Origin: Bacilli bacterium
GTDB lineage: Bacteria; Bacillota_I; Bacilli_A; RF39; UBA660
Reading direction: 5' to 3'
NCBI GenBank assembly: GCA_017553685.1
Contig: JAFZKH010000002.1
Span: 1 to 44,140 of the forward strand
DNA: 44,140 nucleotides
Shown here: one piece after another, positions 32,805-40,978 of the stretch
How positions within the stretch are numbered: the first letter of the stretch is position 1
How the letters are laid out: every line of letters starts with the position of its first letter
The notes under the pieces: generated by a model
Databases searched by the model: none
Told to the model about the DNA's origin: nothing
Seen by the model: only the letters and a program-made list of their open reading frames with translations
Program-made: the position numbers and the translations under genes

Positions 32805-33977
32805 ATGAAAAAAATAATTATAGTAGGAGCAGGTGCATCGGGATTAATGTGTGCTATTAATTCTAAAACTAACCTTAACGAGGTAACTATCTTAGAAAGA
32901 AATAGTACTCCTGGCAAAAAGATATTAGCTACTGGTAATGGTAGATGTAATTTTTATAACGATAATCAAGATATTAATAAATATCATTCTAATAGTAATA
33001 AGATAAATAATATATTTATAGATACTAGTAGAGTTCTAGATTATTTTAATAGTATTGGTATTAAATATACTACTAAGAATGGATATTATTATCCATATTC
33101 AAATAAGAGTGAAACTCTTAATAATGCTTTAATAAATGAAGCTTATAAAAAGGGTATAAATATTATTTGTGATTATGAAGTTAATACTATAACTAAAGAG
33201 GGTAATGAATTCATAATCAATAATGATTTAAGATGTGATGTATTAGTATTATCTACTGGATCAACTTCAGGTATTAATTATAATATATTCTATGGATATG
33301 ACTTCTTAGATAGTTTTAATCTAGATATAATAAGACCACTTCCATCTCTTACTAAACTTATTTGTGAAGGATCATTTTTTAATAAATGGAATGGTATTAG
33401 AACTAAAGCAATTGTATCTTCATTTGATAATGATACTTTATTAAAAGAAGAAGAGGGAGAAATCCTTTTAACAGATTATGGTATTTCTGGTATATGTGTA
33501 TTTAATATATCAAGGGATATTGTTAAACTATTAGATGATGGTAAGACTCCTAAAGTTAAGATTAATTTTATGGAAGACTTTTCAATAGAGGATTTATTTA
33601 ATAATGATTTAACTGTTAAAGAAACATTAGATAGAGTATTAGATGAAAAATTAGTAGATGTTATTCTAAATAAGTATCATATTCCAAAAGATAAAAAATA
33701 TGATGATTTAAATAATGAAGAAAAGAATAATGTAAGACATGGCCTTTATGCATTTGAACTTAATGTAATAGATTATAAAGATTTTAAATCATCACAGGTA
33801 ACTCAAGGTGGATTATCACTTGATGAAGTTAATGATTATTTTGAAGTAAATAAAGTACCTAATTTATATGTAATAGGAGAACTGTTAGATATTGATGGTG
33901 ACTGTGGTGGATATAATCTTACTTCTGCATTTTTAACAGCCTTAAAGGCATCTGATAAGATAAAGGATTTAAAATGA
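32805..33977 (+). CDS. BaiN/YhiN (HI0933)-family flavoprotein
   Basis: 390 residues. The N-terminal FAD-binding Rossmann motif is IIIVGAGASGLMCAI, followed by the family signature TPGKKILATGNGRCNF. Near the C-terminus GGLSLDEV and the second FAD-contact motif GDCGGYNLTSAFLTA complete the fold. Members are FAD-dependent oxidoreductases with mostly unknown substrates. It ends in TGA overlapping the next ATG by 4 nt (ATGA), so the genes are co-translated. Confidence 0.9.
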   Translation: MKKIIIVGAGASGLMCAINSKTNLNEVTILERNSTPGKKILATGNGRCNFYNDNQDINKYHSNSNKINNIFIDTSRVLDYFNSIGIKYTTKNGYYYPYSNKSETLNNALINEAYKKGINIICDYEVNTITKEGNEFIINNDLRCDVLVLSTGSTSGINYNIFYGYDFLDSFNLDIIRPLPSLTKLICEGSFFNKWNGIRTKAIVSSFDNDTLLKEEEGEILLTDYGISGICVFNISRDIVKLLDDGKTPKVKINFMEDFSIEDLFNNDLTVKETLDRVLDEKLVDVILNKYHIPKDKKYDDLNNEEKNNVRHGLYAFELNVIDYKDFKSSQVTQGGLSLDEVNDYFEVNKVPNLYVIGELLDIDGDCGGYNLTSAFLTALKASDKIKDLK

Positions 33978-35557
33978 TTAGGGTTTGTCAGATAAAGGTT
34001 AGTATATTAAATGATTCAGAAGAATCGTTAATTAATAAACTAACTAAAATATTAAGAGTAAATAAAGAAGATATTATCTCTTATGAAATAGATAAAAGAT
34101 CAATAGATTCTAGAGATAAGAATAATATACTTTATGTTTATAATGTAGATGTTAATGTTAAAGATGAAGATAAAGTATTATCTAGAATAGATGATATTAA
34201 TGTAAGAAAAGTAAATGAAACTAAATACGAGTTTAAAGTAACTGGTGAAGAAACTATTACTAGTAGACCAGTAATTGTTGGAGCAGGTCCAGCAGGATTA
34301 ACTCTAGGATATATATTATCTAAATATGGATATAAACCAATTATTATTGAAAAAGGTAAAAGAGTAGAAGAAAGAAAAGAAGATGTATATAGATTCTGGG
34401 AAGAAGATATATTAGATGAAACATCAAATGTACAGTTTGGAGAAGGCGGAGCAGGTACTTTCTCTGATGGTAAATTAAATACACTTGTTAAAGATAAATA
34501 TGGTAGAAATAAATATGTATTTGATTTATTAGTTAGGTTAGGGGCTCCAAAAGAAATTGTGTATGATAGTAAACCACATGTAGGAACAGATAATTTAGAA
34601 AAAGTAGTTATTAATCTAAGAAATGAGATTATTAATAATGGAGGAGAATTCCTTTATTCTACTTCATTAGAAGATATTTCTGTGGATAATAATAGATTGA
34701 CTAAAATAATTACTAATAAAGGTGAAATAGAAACTAATTACTTATTCTTATGCATAGGTAATAGTGCAAGAGATACATTTAAAATGCTTTATAAAAATGG
34801 TCTTGATATGAGATCTAAACCATTTGCGGTAGGTATTAGAATAATGCATGATAGAGAATATATAGATAAAATAAATCATGGTAAGTATTTTGACAAATTA
34901 CCAGCATCTACTTATAAATTAACTTATAATAATGATGAAAGAGCAGTATACTCATTTTGTATGTGTCCTGGAGGATATGTAGTTAATGCTTCATCTGAAA
35001 AAGAAAAACTAGTAGTTAATGGAATGAGTAATTATTTAAGAGATTCTAAGTCATCTAATAGTGCAATAGTAGTTAGTGTAACTCCTAATGACTATGGCCA
35101 TGATTTATTTGATGGAGTTAACTTTCAAAGAGAGTTAGAAAATAAAGCGTATAATTTATGTAATGGAAGAATACCTCTTCAAAGATATATAGATTTTAAA
35201 AATAATAAACCTTCAGAAGTAATAGGTAGTATTACTCCTGAAACTAAAGGAAAATACTCATTATCAAATGTAAGAAGTATATTTCCAAGTTTCATAGTAG
35301 ATAGTTTAATTGAAGGCATAGATTCATTTGATTCAAAGATTACTGGTTTTAATATTGATGATGCATTAATATGCGGAGTAGAAACTAGAACTAGTTCACC
35401 AGTAACAATACTTAGAGATGAAAACTTTGAATCTAATATTAAAGGTATTTATCCAGTAGGAGAAGGCGCAGGATATAGTGGAGGTATTACTACCTCTATG
35501 ATGGATGCATTAAAAGTAGCAGAAGGTTTTGCTTCTAGATATAAAGGAGGAGAATAA
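33974..35557 (+). CDS. FAD-dependent dehydrogenase, COG2509 type
   Basis: 527 residues. A ~90-residue N-terminal domain precedes the FAD-binding motif VIVGAGPAGLTLGYILSKYG. The characteristic NVQFGEGGAGTFSDGKLNT segment follows, then CMCPGGYVV with two Cys near the active site, and GEGAGYSGGI at the C-terminus. This matches the large uncharacterised flavoproteins of COG2509, often annotated as FAD-dependent oxidoreductases. It overlaps both neighbours (4 nt with the BaiN-like gene, 1 nt with xth), so all three are one translationally coupled operon. Confidence 0.88.
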   Translation: MIRVCQIKVSILNDSEESLINKLTKILRVNKEDIISYEIDKRSIDSRDKNNILYVYNVDVNVKDEDKVLSRIDDINVRKVNETKYEFKVTGEETITSRPVIVGAGPAGLTLGYILSKYGYKPIIIEKGKRVEERKEDVYRFWEEDILDETSNVQFGEGGAGTFSDGKLNTLVKDKYGRNKYVFDLLVRLGAPKEIVYDSKPHVGTDNLEKVVINLRNEIINNGGEFLYSTSLEDISVDNNRLTKIITNKGEIETNYLFLCIGNSARDTFKMLYKNGLDMRSKPFAVGIRIMHDREYIDKINHGKYFDKLPASTYKLTYNNDERAVYSFCMCPGGYVVNASSEKEKLVVNGMSNYLRDSKSSNSAIVVSVTPNDYGHDLFDGVNFQRELENKAYNLCNGRIPLQRYIDFKNNKPSEVIGSITPETKGKYSLSNVRSIFPSFIVDSLIEGIDSFDSKITGFNIDDALICGVETRTSSPVTILRDENFESNIKGIYPVGEGAGYSGGITTSMMDALKVAEGFASRYKGGE

Positions 35558-36306
35558 TGAAAATAGTAAGTTGGAATGTAGCAGGTTTTAGAGCAGTTCT
35601 TAAAAAGGGTTTTGATGAATTTTTTGATTCAGTTAATGCGGATGTATATTGTCTTCAAGAATCAAAAGTATTAGAAAACCAATTTGATTATAAAAAAGAA
35701 GGATATGAAATGATTCTTAATCCTGCTGAAAAAAAAGGTTATTCTGGTACTTTAGTTTATACAAAATTAAAACCATTATCAGTTACATTTGGTATTGGTA
35801 TAGATGAACATGATCACGAAGGTAGAGTAATTACTATGGAATTTGATAAATATTATTTAGTTAATGTTTATGTACCAAATGTTAAAAGAGATCTTAGTAG
35901 ATTAGACTATAGAATGACATGGGAAGATGATTTCAAAAATTATTTAAAGAAACTTGAAGAGAATAAACCAGTAATAGTATGTGGCGACTTTAATGTAGCT
36001 CATACAGAACAAGATATTAAGAATGCTAAAGCAAATATTGGTAATGCTGGATTTACTTATGAAGAAAGAGGTAAATTTACAGACTTATTAAGTGCAGGTT
36101 TCGTAGATATATTTAGAGAATTATATCCAGATAAAGTTCAATATTCTTGGTGGAGTTATATTGGTCATTGTAGAGAAAATAATATTGGATGGAGAATAGA
36201 CTACTTTATAACATCTAAATCTAATTTAAAAAATATCAAAGATATTAAAATACTTGATGATGTAATGGGTTCAGATCATTGTCCATTACTACTTGAAACA
36301 AAATAA
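35557..36306 (+). CDS. xth: Exodeoxyribonuclease III (AP endonuclease)
   Basis: 249 residues, normal for ExoA/Xth. Exonuclease-endonuclease-phosphatase motifs in order: KIVSWNVAGFR, CLQESKV (metal-binding Glu), VNVYVPN, VCGDFNVAH, GWRIDYFI and SDHCPL (catalytic Asp-His). It cleaves abasic sites and degrades 3' ends in base-excision repair. TAATG overlap with the upstream flavoprotein gene, whose AAAGGAGGAG serves as its ribosome-binding site. A bidirectional terminator follows. Confidence 0.93.
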   Translation: MKIVSWNVAGFRAVLKKGFDEFFDSVNADVYCLQESKVLENQFDYKKEGYEMILNPAEKKGYSGTLVYTKLKPLSVTFGIGIDEHDHEGRVITMEFDKYYLVNVYVPNVKRDLSRLDYRMTWEDDFKNYLKKLEENKPVIVCGDFNVAHTEQDIKNAKANIGNAGFTYEERGKFTDLLSAGFVDIFRELYPDKVQYSWWSYIGHCRENNIGWRIDYFITSKSNLKNIKDIKILDDVMGSDHCPLLLETK

Positions 36307-36333
36307 AAAAGGAAGATTAATCTTCCTTTTTAT
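36307..36333. terminator. Bidirectional intrinsic terminator
   Basis: A palindromic AAAAGGAAGATTAATCTTCC and T run between xth and the converging orphan gene. Confidence 0.85.
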
Positions 36334-36895
36334 ATTTATATCTTTTACAAGTTTTATCATATATATTTTTTGTTTTATTTCTTACATCATTATCTATTAT
36401 GGAAGGCATAATTTGGAATGGAAGGTATACTTGAAATAGTTTTCCAATATCTGCAGTGCTTATATCTCCAACTATTTCTACATCATCATTTTCTATTCTT
36501 TTAAAGAATGCACTATATTTTTTATAGAATTCATTAGTTTTTAATTCCTCTAAGTTCATTACAGCATATACACCATTATCTTTTAGAGAAGTTAATAATA
36601 AACAACCATATTGAATTATTTCTCCATGAGTTATTACTTTCGGGTTAATACCATAAGTTTTTAAAGTAAATAAATAGTTAACAATAAAGTCTTCATAAAA
36701 CAATATAAAAGTAATACCATCATTAAATCTTAAACTAAATTCTTTTATATTATCTGTTTTAATATCTATTTTTTTTGTTTTTTGTTTTTCTTTTATATCA
36801 TGATCTACTATGGCATTTCTAACTTCGGGATATTTTAATACTTCATCTATATTTTCCACAATAGTATCAATTAATTTTTTATCCACACACCCCAT
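36317..36895 (-). CDS. Orphan 192-residue protein
   Basis: Not recognised. The N-terminus is helical (VENIDEVLKYPEVRNAIVDH). The middle is beta-rich around FNDGITFILFYEDFIVNYLF, and the C-terminal half mixes helices with a basic tail (RYKYKKED). It has no signal peptide or clear TM. GGGAGGTTA precedes the ATG, and a TGCTATAAT box lies at 36920-36928. Single-gene unit beside the tRNA-Leu gene. Confidence 0.65.
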   Translation of the reverse strand: MGCVDKKLIDTIVENIDEVLKYPEVRNAIVDHDIKEKQKTKKIDIKTDNIKEFSLRFNDGITFILFYEDFIVNYLFTLKTYGINPKVITHGEIIQYGCLLLTSLKDNGVYAVMNLEELKTNEFYKKYSAFFKRIENDDVEIVGDISTADIGKLFQVYLPFQIMPSIIDNDVRNKTKNIYDKTCKRYKYKKED

Positions 36896-36919
36896 AAATT
36901 AACCTCCCTGATTATAATC

Positions 36920-36928
36920 ATTATAGCA
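36920..36928 (-). promoter_or_regulatory. Extended -10 promoter (TGCTATAAT)
   Basis: On the minus strand, 24 nt before the 36317-36895 gene; it abuts the tRNA-Leu terminator. Confidence 0.7.
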
Positions 36929-36929
36929 C

Positions 36930-36959
36930 AAAAAAACTGACTGTCACTAGTCAGTTTTA
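36930..36959 (-). terminator. Terminator of tRNA-Leu
   Basis: On the minus strand AAAACTGACT pairs with AGTCAGTTTT, followed by a T run. Confidence 0.85.
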
Positions 36960-36966
36960 TTTTCTT

Positions 36967-37053
36967 TGGTGCTCAAGAAGGGACTCGAACCCTTAAGATA
37001 TTGCTATCAGCAGATTTTGAGTCTGCCGCGTCTACCAATTTCGCCACTTGAGC
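36967..37053 (-). tRNA. tRNA-Leu (CAA)
   Basis: 87 nt with encoded CCA and a long variable arm. Acceptor GCTCAAG pairs with CTTGAGC; the anticodon stem-loop is GCAGA-CTCAAAA-TCTGC; the T arm is AGGGTTCGAGTCCCTT with variations. It reads TTG codons. Confidence 0.95.
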
Positions 37054-37063
37054 AACTATCAAA

Positions 37064-37072
37064 ATTATATCA
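37064..37072 (-). promoter_or_regulatory. Extended -10 promoter (TGATATAAT) for tRNA-Leu
   Basis: On the minus strand, 10 nt before the tRNA 5' end. Confidence 0.65.
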
Positions 37073-37120
37073 TTTTTAACATTTATTTACAATAATATAC
37101 TTTGTACTAAAAACTATATA

Positions 37121-37129
37121 TGATATAAT
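37121..37129 (+). promoter_or_regulatory. Extended -10 promoter (TGATATAAT)
   Basis: 20 nt before the ATG at 37150 with AGGTGAAG between. Confidence 0.7.
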
Positions 37130-37149
37130 CATTTATAGTAGGTGAAGAT

Positions 37150-40100
37150 ATGAAAAAGAAGATATTATTATTTATTAGTTTATTATTAATTATGACTAAT
37201 GTTAAGGCATTAACATTTAATGTTAATTTAACAAATATTGAGGATAAAACAAATAGTACATCAGTAGGATCTATAACAAATATAGATGTAGAAAACAAAT
37301 CTTTAGATGTATTATTTCAAGATGAAGGAGAAGAAGTTAGTTTTGAATTAACTATTACTAATACTGGTAATAGAGCAGGTACTTTAAAATCTATAACAGT
37401 AAATTCATCAAGTGATAAGATTGAGTATACTAATGATTTACCAGAAAATGGATTAGCTATTAATGGTAATGATTCAAATGTAGTATTAATTACTGGTAAA
37501 GTTAAAACTGGTGCTACTACAGGCAGAAGTTCTTCACAAATAAAATTAACATATAATTATGAAGAAGGATCATGTCCTGAGGGAGAAATACTTACAGATG
37601 ATGAAACTAAGTGTTTATGTCCTTCTGGAACAGAAAGAAATGAACAAGGTAGATGTGTTACACCTGAAAAAGAAATTACTTGTGCACCAACTGAGTATTA
37701 TAATTCTACTAAGAAAATATGTGAAAAGAAAGAAGTACCAGTTTCACCAAAAACTGGAGATAATATTTTATTAATAATGCTTTTATTTGTTCTAGCAGGA
37801 CTTGCTTTATATGCATTCTTATTCAAGAAATTTAAAACTCAAAAAACAAGAATGACATTTGGTATAGTAACTGCTGTTATTACAGTTTGTGCTTCTGTTT
37901 TAGTATTAATTACATTCTTTGGAGTAGAAGGAATCTTAGGAGCAGTTATTAATCCTATTCAAAAGAATAAAGAAATAGTTATAACAGTAAATGAAGAAAT
38001 AGATAAAGTAGAAGTATGGGATGGAGATTGTGATTTAGATGTTGCAGACTTAACTCCTGCTAATATATTTGAAGGAGGAGTAGGAACTGAATCTAATCCA
38101 TATAAAATTAAAACTGCAAATCAATTAGCATGTTTTGCTAAATCAGTTAATAATGGCGAAACATATGAAGGCAAGTTTATAAAACAAATAAAGAATATTA
38201 AATTAAATAATAATCTTAATGCTCAAGTTACATCTGGTGATTTAAGCAATGCAAATGTATGGACTTCAGCTGGTATATATTTTGATGGACATAATGTTGA
38301 TAATACAAATAAACCTCATTTCTCAGGAACATATGATGGTAATAATTATACAATAGGTGGATTATATCTTACAGATAATAGTTCAGCAATGGCACCTATT
38401 CAAGATGATTGGGGTAATGAATTAAAAGGATTTAATGGCTTATTTGGATATTCATTAAATGCAACATTTAAAAACATGGTATTATCTGATGTATATATGA
38501 ATACTTCAATTCCTACAGGAGCTTTACTTGGATTTGGCTATGAAAATTTAATTTTAGATAATATTACTACTTATGGAAATGCAAACTTCTCAAAATGGGA
38601 TGGAGCAGGTATAGTATCTAATTATAAAGGTAATGATGTTGGTGGTTTGTATATTGAAGATACAACTAATAATATTAATTTAATATGTAATGGTTCTTGT
38701 TCAGGCATAGTTCACAGAATGGAATCTATAAAGAGTTCTCCTGATGAACCAAGTCTATTAGCAAAAAATGTAGTTAATAATGGTAACATCAATTCTACAA
38801 ACGGTTCAGGATGGGGTGGAATTCTTGGATATATTAGTTCATCTAATGCAAACATATATTATGAAAATGTAGGTAATAATGGAGATTTTGAACTTAATAA
38901 TTCATCATCATTAGCAGGTATAAGTGGATATGTTTCTGCACAAAAACTTGTTGTTAAAGATAGTTATAATACAGGTGATTGGAACAATAAGTGGGATGGT
39001 CAATCAGGTGGTTTATTTGGTTCAACATATACACAAGAAATTATTGCAGATAACTTGTTTAACTCAGGTAACTTTACACATGTAGATTCTCATCCTGAAG
39101 GATTACCTCGTAGTCCACAAGGTATTATGTATAATGGGGGTCTTTTTGGATATACAGGTTGGGAAAAAATTACTTTAACAAACTCATATAACACAGGTAA
39201 TATGTCTGCACCATATGCATATGGTTCTGGTTTAATTGCTAATAATTTCAATAGTAATTCATTAATTGAAAATTGTTATAATGTTGGTAATATTACAGGT
39301 GCATCATATACTGGTGGTGTTGTTGGATATTTTAGTGGAACAATTAATAAAGTATATAATAAAGGAAACATTATCAACTTTGGTGGTGCAAGAGTAGGTG
39401 GAATTGTAGGTTATGGTGGTATGCCAAAGATTTATAATTCGTATAATGAAGGAAATATTCTATCTACAGGAGAGAGTTCAAATCAAATAGCTGGTATTTG
39501 TTCATCAGAATGTGGTGAAATTAAGAATGTATATAATAGAGGAAATATAACATCAAAATATGCAGGAGTTAATATTGGTGGACTTGTTGTACAATATTCA
39601 AATGGTAATACTATTAGTAATTCTTATAATTCTGGGACTATTACATTCTTAAATGAACCAAAGCCAAGTGGAAATGATGGATCTGAAACATATATTTCTG
39701 GAATTGCTGATAATAGAAAATCAATTAATACATATAATCTGGGAAATATTGTTGTATATCAAAATGGAGAAAATCATGCTAGAGGATTCCAATTAGCAGG
39801 AATATCTTATAATAATGAAGTAGTAAACTCTGTAAATGCTGGAAATATTACTGTTATTGTAAATAGTCCATATACAAGTAGTAGAACAATGTATATTGGT
39901 GGTATTACTGATTGGACTAAAGCTACCAATTCATTTAATTCAGGTATTATTGAAATTAATGATTCTGCTTTAGAACATCCAATTAGTGAAGATGAATTCA
40001 TTGAATATGGTCATACATATAAACATAGTATTCTTATAGGACAAATTATAGCAACACGTGATCTTTCATCTTCAGGTAATAAGTATAATACTGATCCTAA

Positions 40101-40284
40101 TAAAATGGCATTTGGATGCTATGGATTAAGTGGATGGACAGATTGTTCTTTAGAGCAATCAGAAACTGCAGGAACATATACTACTGAAGCTGCTCCAGAT
40201 ATCTTAAGTATAATTAATGGTGATGATGCATTTGAAATTAAACCTGGTGAGACATTACCAACATTAAAGGTATTTAATAATTAA
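37150..40284 (+). CDS. GLUG-repeat surface protein with internal sorting-signal-like segment
   Basis: 1044 residues. A signal peptide covers residues 1-20, then a beta-sandwich (~25-135) and a Cys-rich EGF-like stretch (~141-191, six Cys). SPKTG (199-203) follows, then a TM helix (205-225) and KKFKTQK, the layout of an LPxTG cell-wall sorting signal. But the protein continues: a second TM (~236-256), then ~780 extracellular residues. These hold many GLUG-like units (GLFGY, GGVVGYF, GGIVGYGG and alternating SYNxGN / VYNxGN strands), a right-handed beta-helix. Both ends would face outside with a cytoplasmic loop of ~10 residues. Likely adhesin or surface protein. Confidence 0.85.
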   Translation: MKKKILLFISLLLIMTNVKALTFNVNLTNIEDKTNSTSVGSITNIDVENKSLDVLFQDEGEEVSFELTITNTGNRAGTLKSITVNSSSDKIEYTNDLPENGLAINGNDSNVVLITGKVKTGATTGRSSSQIKLTYNYEEGSCPEGEILTDDETKCLCPSGTERNEQGRCVTPEKEITCAPTEYYNSTKKICEKKEVPVSPKTGDNILLIMLLFVLAGLALYAFLFKKFKTQKTRMTFGIVTAVITVCASVLVLITFFGVEGILGAVINPIQKNKEIVITVNEEIDKVEVWDGDCDLDVADLTPANIFEGGVGTESNPYKIKTANQLACFAKSVNNGETYEGKFIKQIKNIKLNNNLNAQVTSGDLSNANVWTSAGIYFDGHNVDNTNKPHFSGTYDGNNYTIGGLYLTDNSSAMAPIQDDWGNELKGFNGLFGYSLNATFKNMVLSDVYMNTSIPTGALLGFGYENLILDNITTYGNANFSKWDGAGIVSNYKGNDVGGLYIEDTTNNINLICNGSCSGIVHRMESIKSSPDEPSLLAKNVVNNGNINSTNGSGWGGILGYISSSNANIYYENVGNNGDFELNNSSSLAGISGYVSAQKLVVKDSYNTGDWNNKWDGQSGGLFGSTYTQEIIADNLFNSGNFTHVDSHPEGLPRSPQGIMYNGGLFGYTGWEKITLTNSYNTGNMSAPYAYGSGLIANNFNSNSLIENCYNVGNITGASYTGGVVGYFSGTINKVYNKGNIINFGGARVGGIVGYGGMPKIYNSYNEGNILSTGESSNQIAGICSSECGEIKNVYNRGNITSKYAGVNIGGLVVQYSNGNTISNSYNSGTITFLNEPKPSGNDGSETYISGIADNRKSINTYNLGNIVVYQNGENHARGFQLAGISYNNEVVNSVNAGNITVIVNSPYTSSRTMYIGGITDWTKATNSFNSGIIEINDSALEHPISEDEFIEYGHTYKHSILIGQIIATRDLSSSGNKYNTDPNKMAFGCYGLSGWTDCSLEQSETAGTYTTEAAPDILSIINGDDAFEIKPGETLPTLKVFNN

Positions 40285-40293
40285 GAGGGTATA

Positions 40294-40845
40294 ATGAAAT
40301 ATATAATAGATTTTAAAGATAAAAAAATAGATACTAAATTAACTATTAGTATTCTTATGCTTTCTTTTGTAATAGCAGGTATCATAGGATATATTTATGA
40401 AGTAATATTCTATAAGTTTGATAAGGGTGAATTCATAAATAGAGGTTCTACTTATGGACCATGGATACCTGTATATGCAGTAGGTACTTTACTAATAATA
40501 CTATTATTATATAGATTTAAAAAGAATCTATGGTTTGTATCAATATTCTGTGCAATTATTACATTCGCAGTAGAATATTTAACAGGATGGTTTTTCCATA
40601 AGATAATTGGTGTAAGACTATGGGACTATAATATAGAAATATTAAACTTTGGTAATATAAACGGATATGTGTGTTTAAGATCAGTTCTATTATTTACTTT
40701 AGGAGGTATCTTTGTAATATATTCAATGGTACCAACATTAATTAAAATAGCTAAGAAAGTAAATAAAAAAGCATTTTGTATTACATCAATAGTATTATTT
40801 ACTTTATTTATATTAGATATTATTATTTGGGGAATATTACATTAA
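40294..40845 (+). CDS. CmpB-type putative ABC-transporter permease (PF06541-like)
   Basis: 183 residues with five TM segments. The conserved pattern NRGSTYGPWIPVYAVG, then VEYLTGWFFHKIIGVRLWDY and NINGYVCLRSVLLFTLGG match the small 'putative ABC transporter permease' (CmpB) family. That name is historical, and no partner ATPase is adjacent. The function is unknown. It starts 9 nt after the surface-protein gene with AGAGGGT before the ATG, so the two are likely co-expressed. Confidence 0.83.
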   Translation: MKYIIDFKDKKIDTKLTISILMLSFVIAGIIGYIYEVIFYKFDKGEFINRGSTYGPWIPVYAVGTLLIILLLYRFKKNLWFVSIFCAIITFAVEYLTGWFFHKIIGVRLWDYNIEILNFGNINGYVCLRSVLLFTLGGIFVIYSMVPTLIKIAKKVNKKAFCITSIVLFTLFILDIIIWGILH

Positions 40846-40850
40846 AAGTG

Positions 40851-40859
40851 TGATATAAT
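40851..40859 (+). promoter_or_regulatory. Extended -10 box with no gene of its own
   Basis: TGATATAAT lies 6 nt after the CmpB-like stop, and is followed about 14 nt later by a strong terminator rather than an ORF. Confidence 0.5.
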
Positions 40860-40865
40860 GTATAT

Positions 40866-40918
40866 GAGAATAAAAAGGAAAATGAAGTGTAATTTTTACA
40901 TATCATTTTCCTTTTTGC
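40866..40918 (+). ncRNA. Possible ~50-nt small RNA (promoter plus hairpin)
   Basis: A start near 40866 would give a transcript made almost wholly of the 40873-40916 hairpin. No ribosome-binding site and ORF pair is visible inside. It may instead just be the terminator of the upstream gene beside a chance -10 box. Confidence 0.3.
40873..40916 (+). terminator. Long intrinsic terminator
   Basis: AAAAGGAAAATGA pairs with TCATTTTCCTTTT; an inner TGTAA/TTACA stem continues it; T run follows. Confidence 0.85.
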
Positions 40919-40938
40919 TTGATATTAAAGCAAATTAT

Positions 40939-40947
40939 TGCTATAAT
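40939..40947 (+). promoter_or_regulatory. Extended -10 promoter (TGCTATAAT) for parE-parC
   Basis: 31 nt before the parE ATG at 40979. Confidence 0.7.
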
Positions 40948-40978
40948 TCATAATGTGTGAAACTAAAGGAGGATGTAT

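Noticed and set aside
37559-37774. Lys-rich ORF in another frame inside the surface-protein gene
   Set aside because: Shadow of the Cys-rich and linker region; the main frame has clear domain homology through it.
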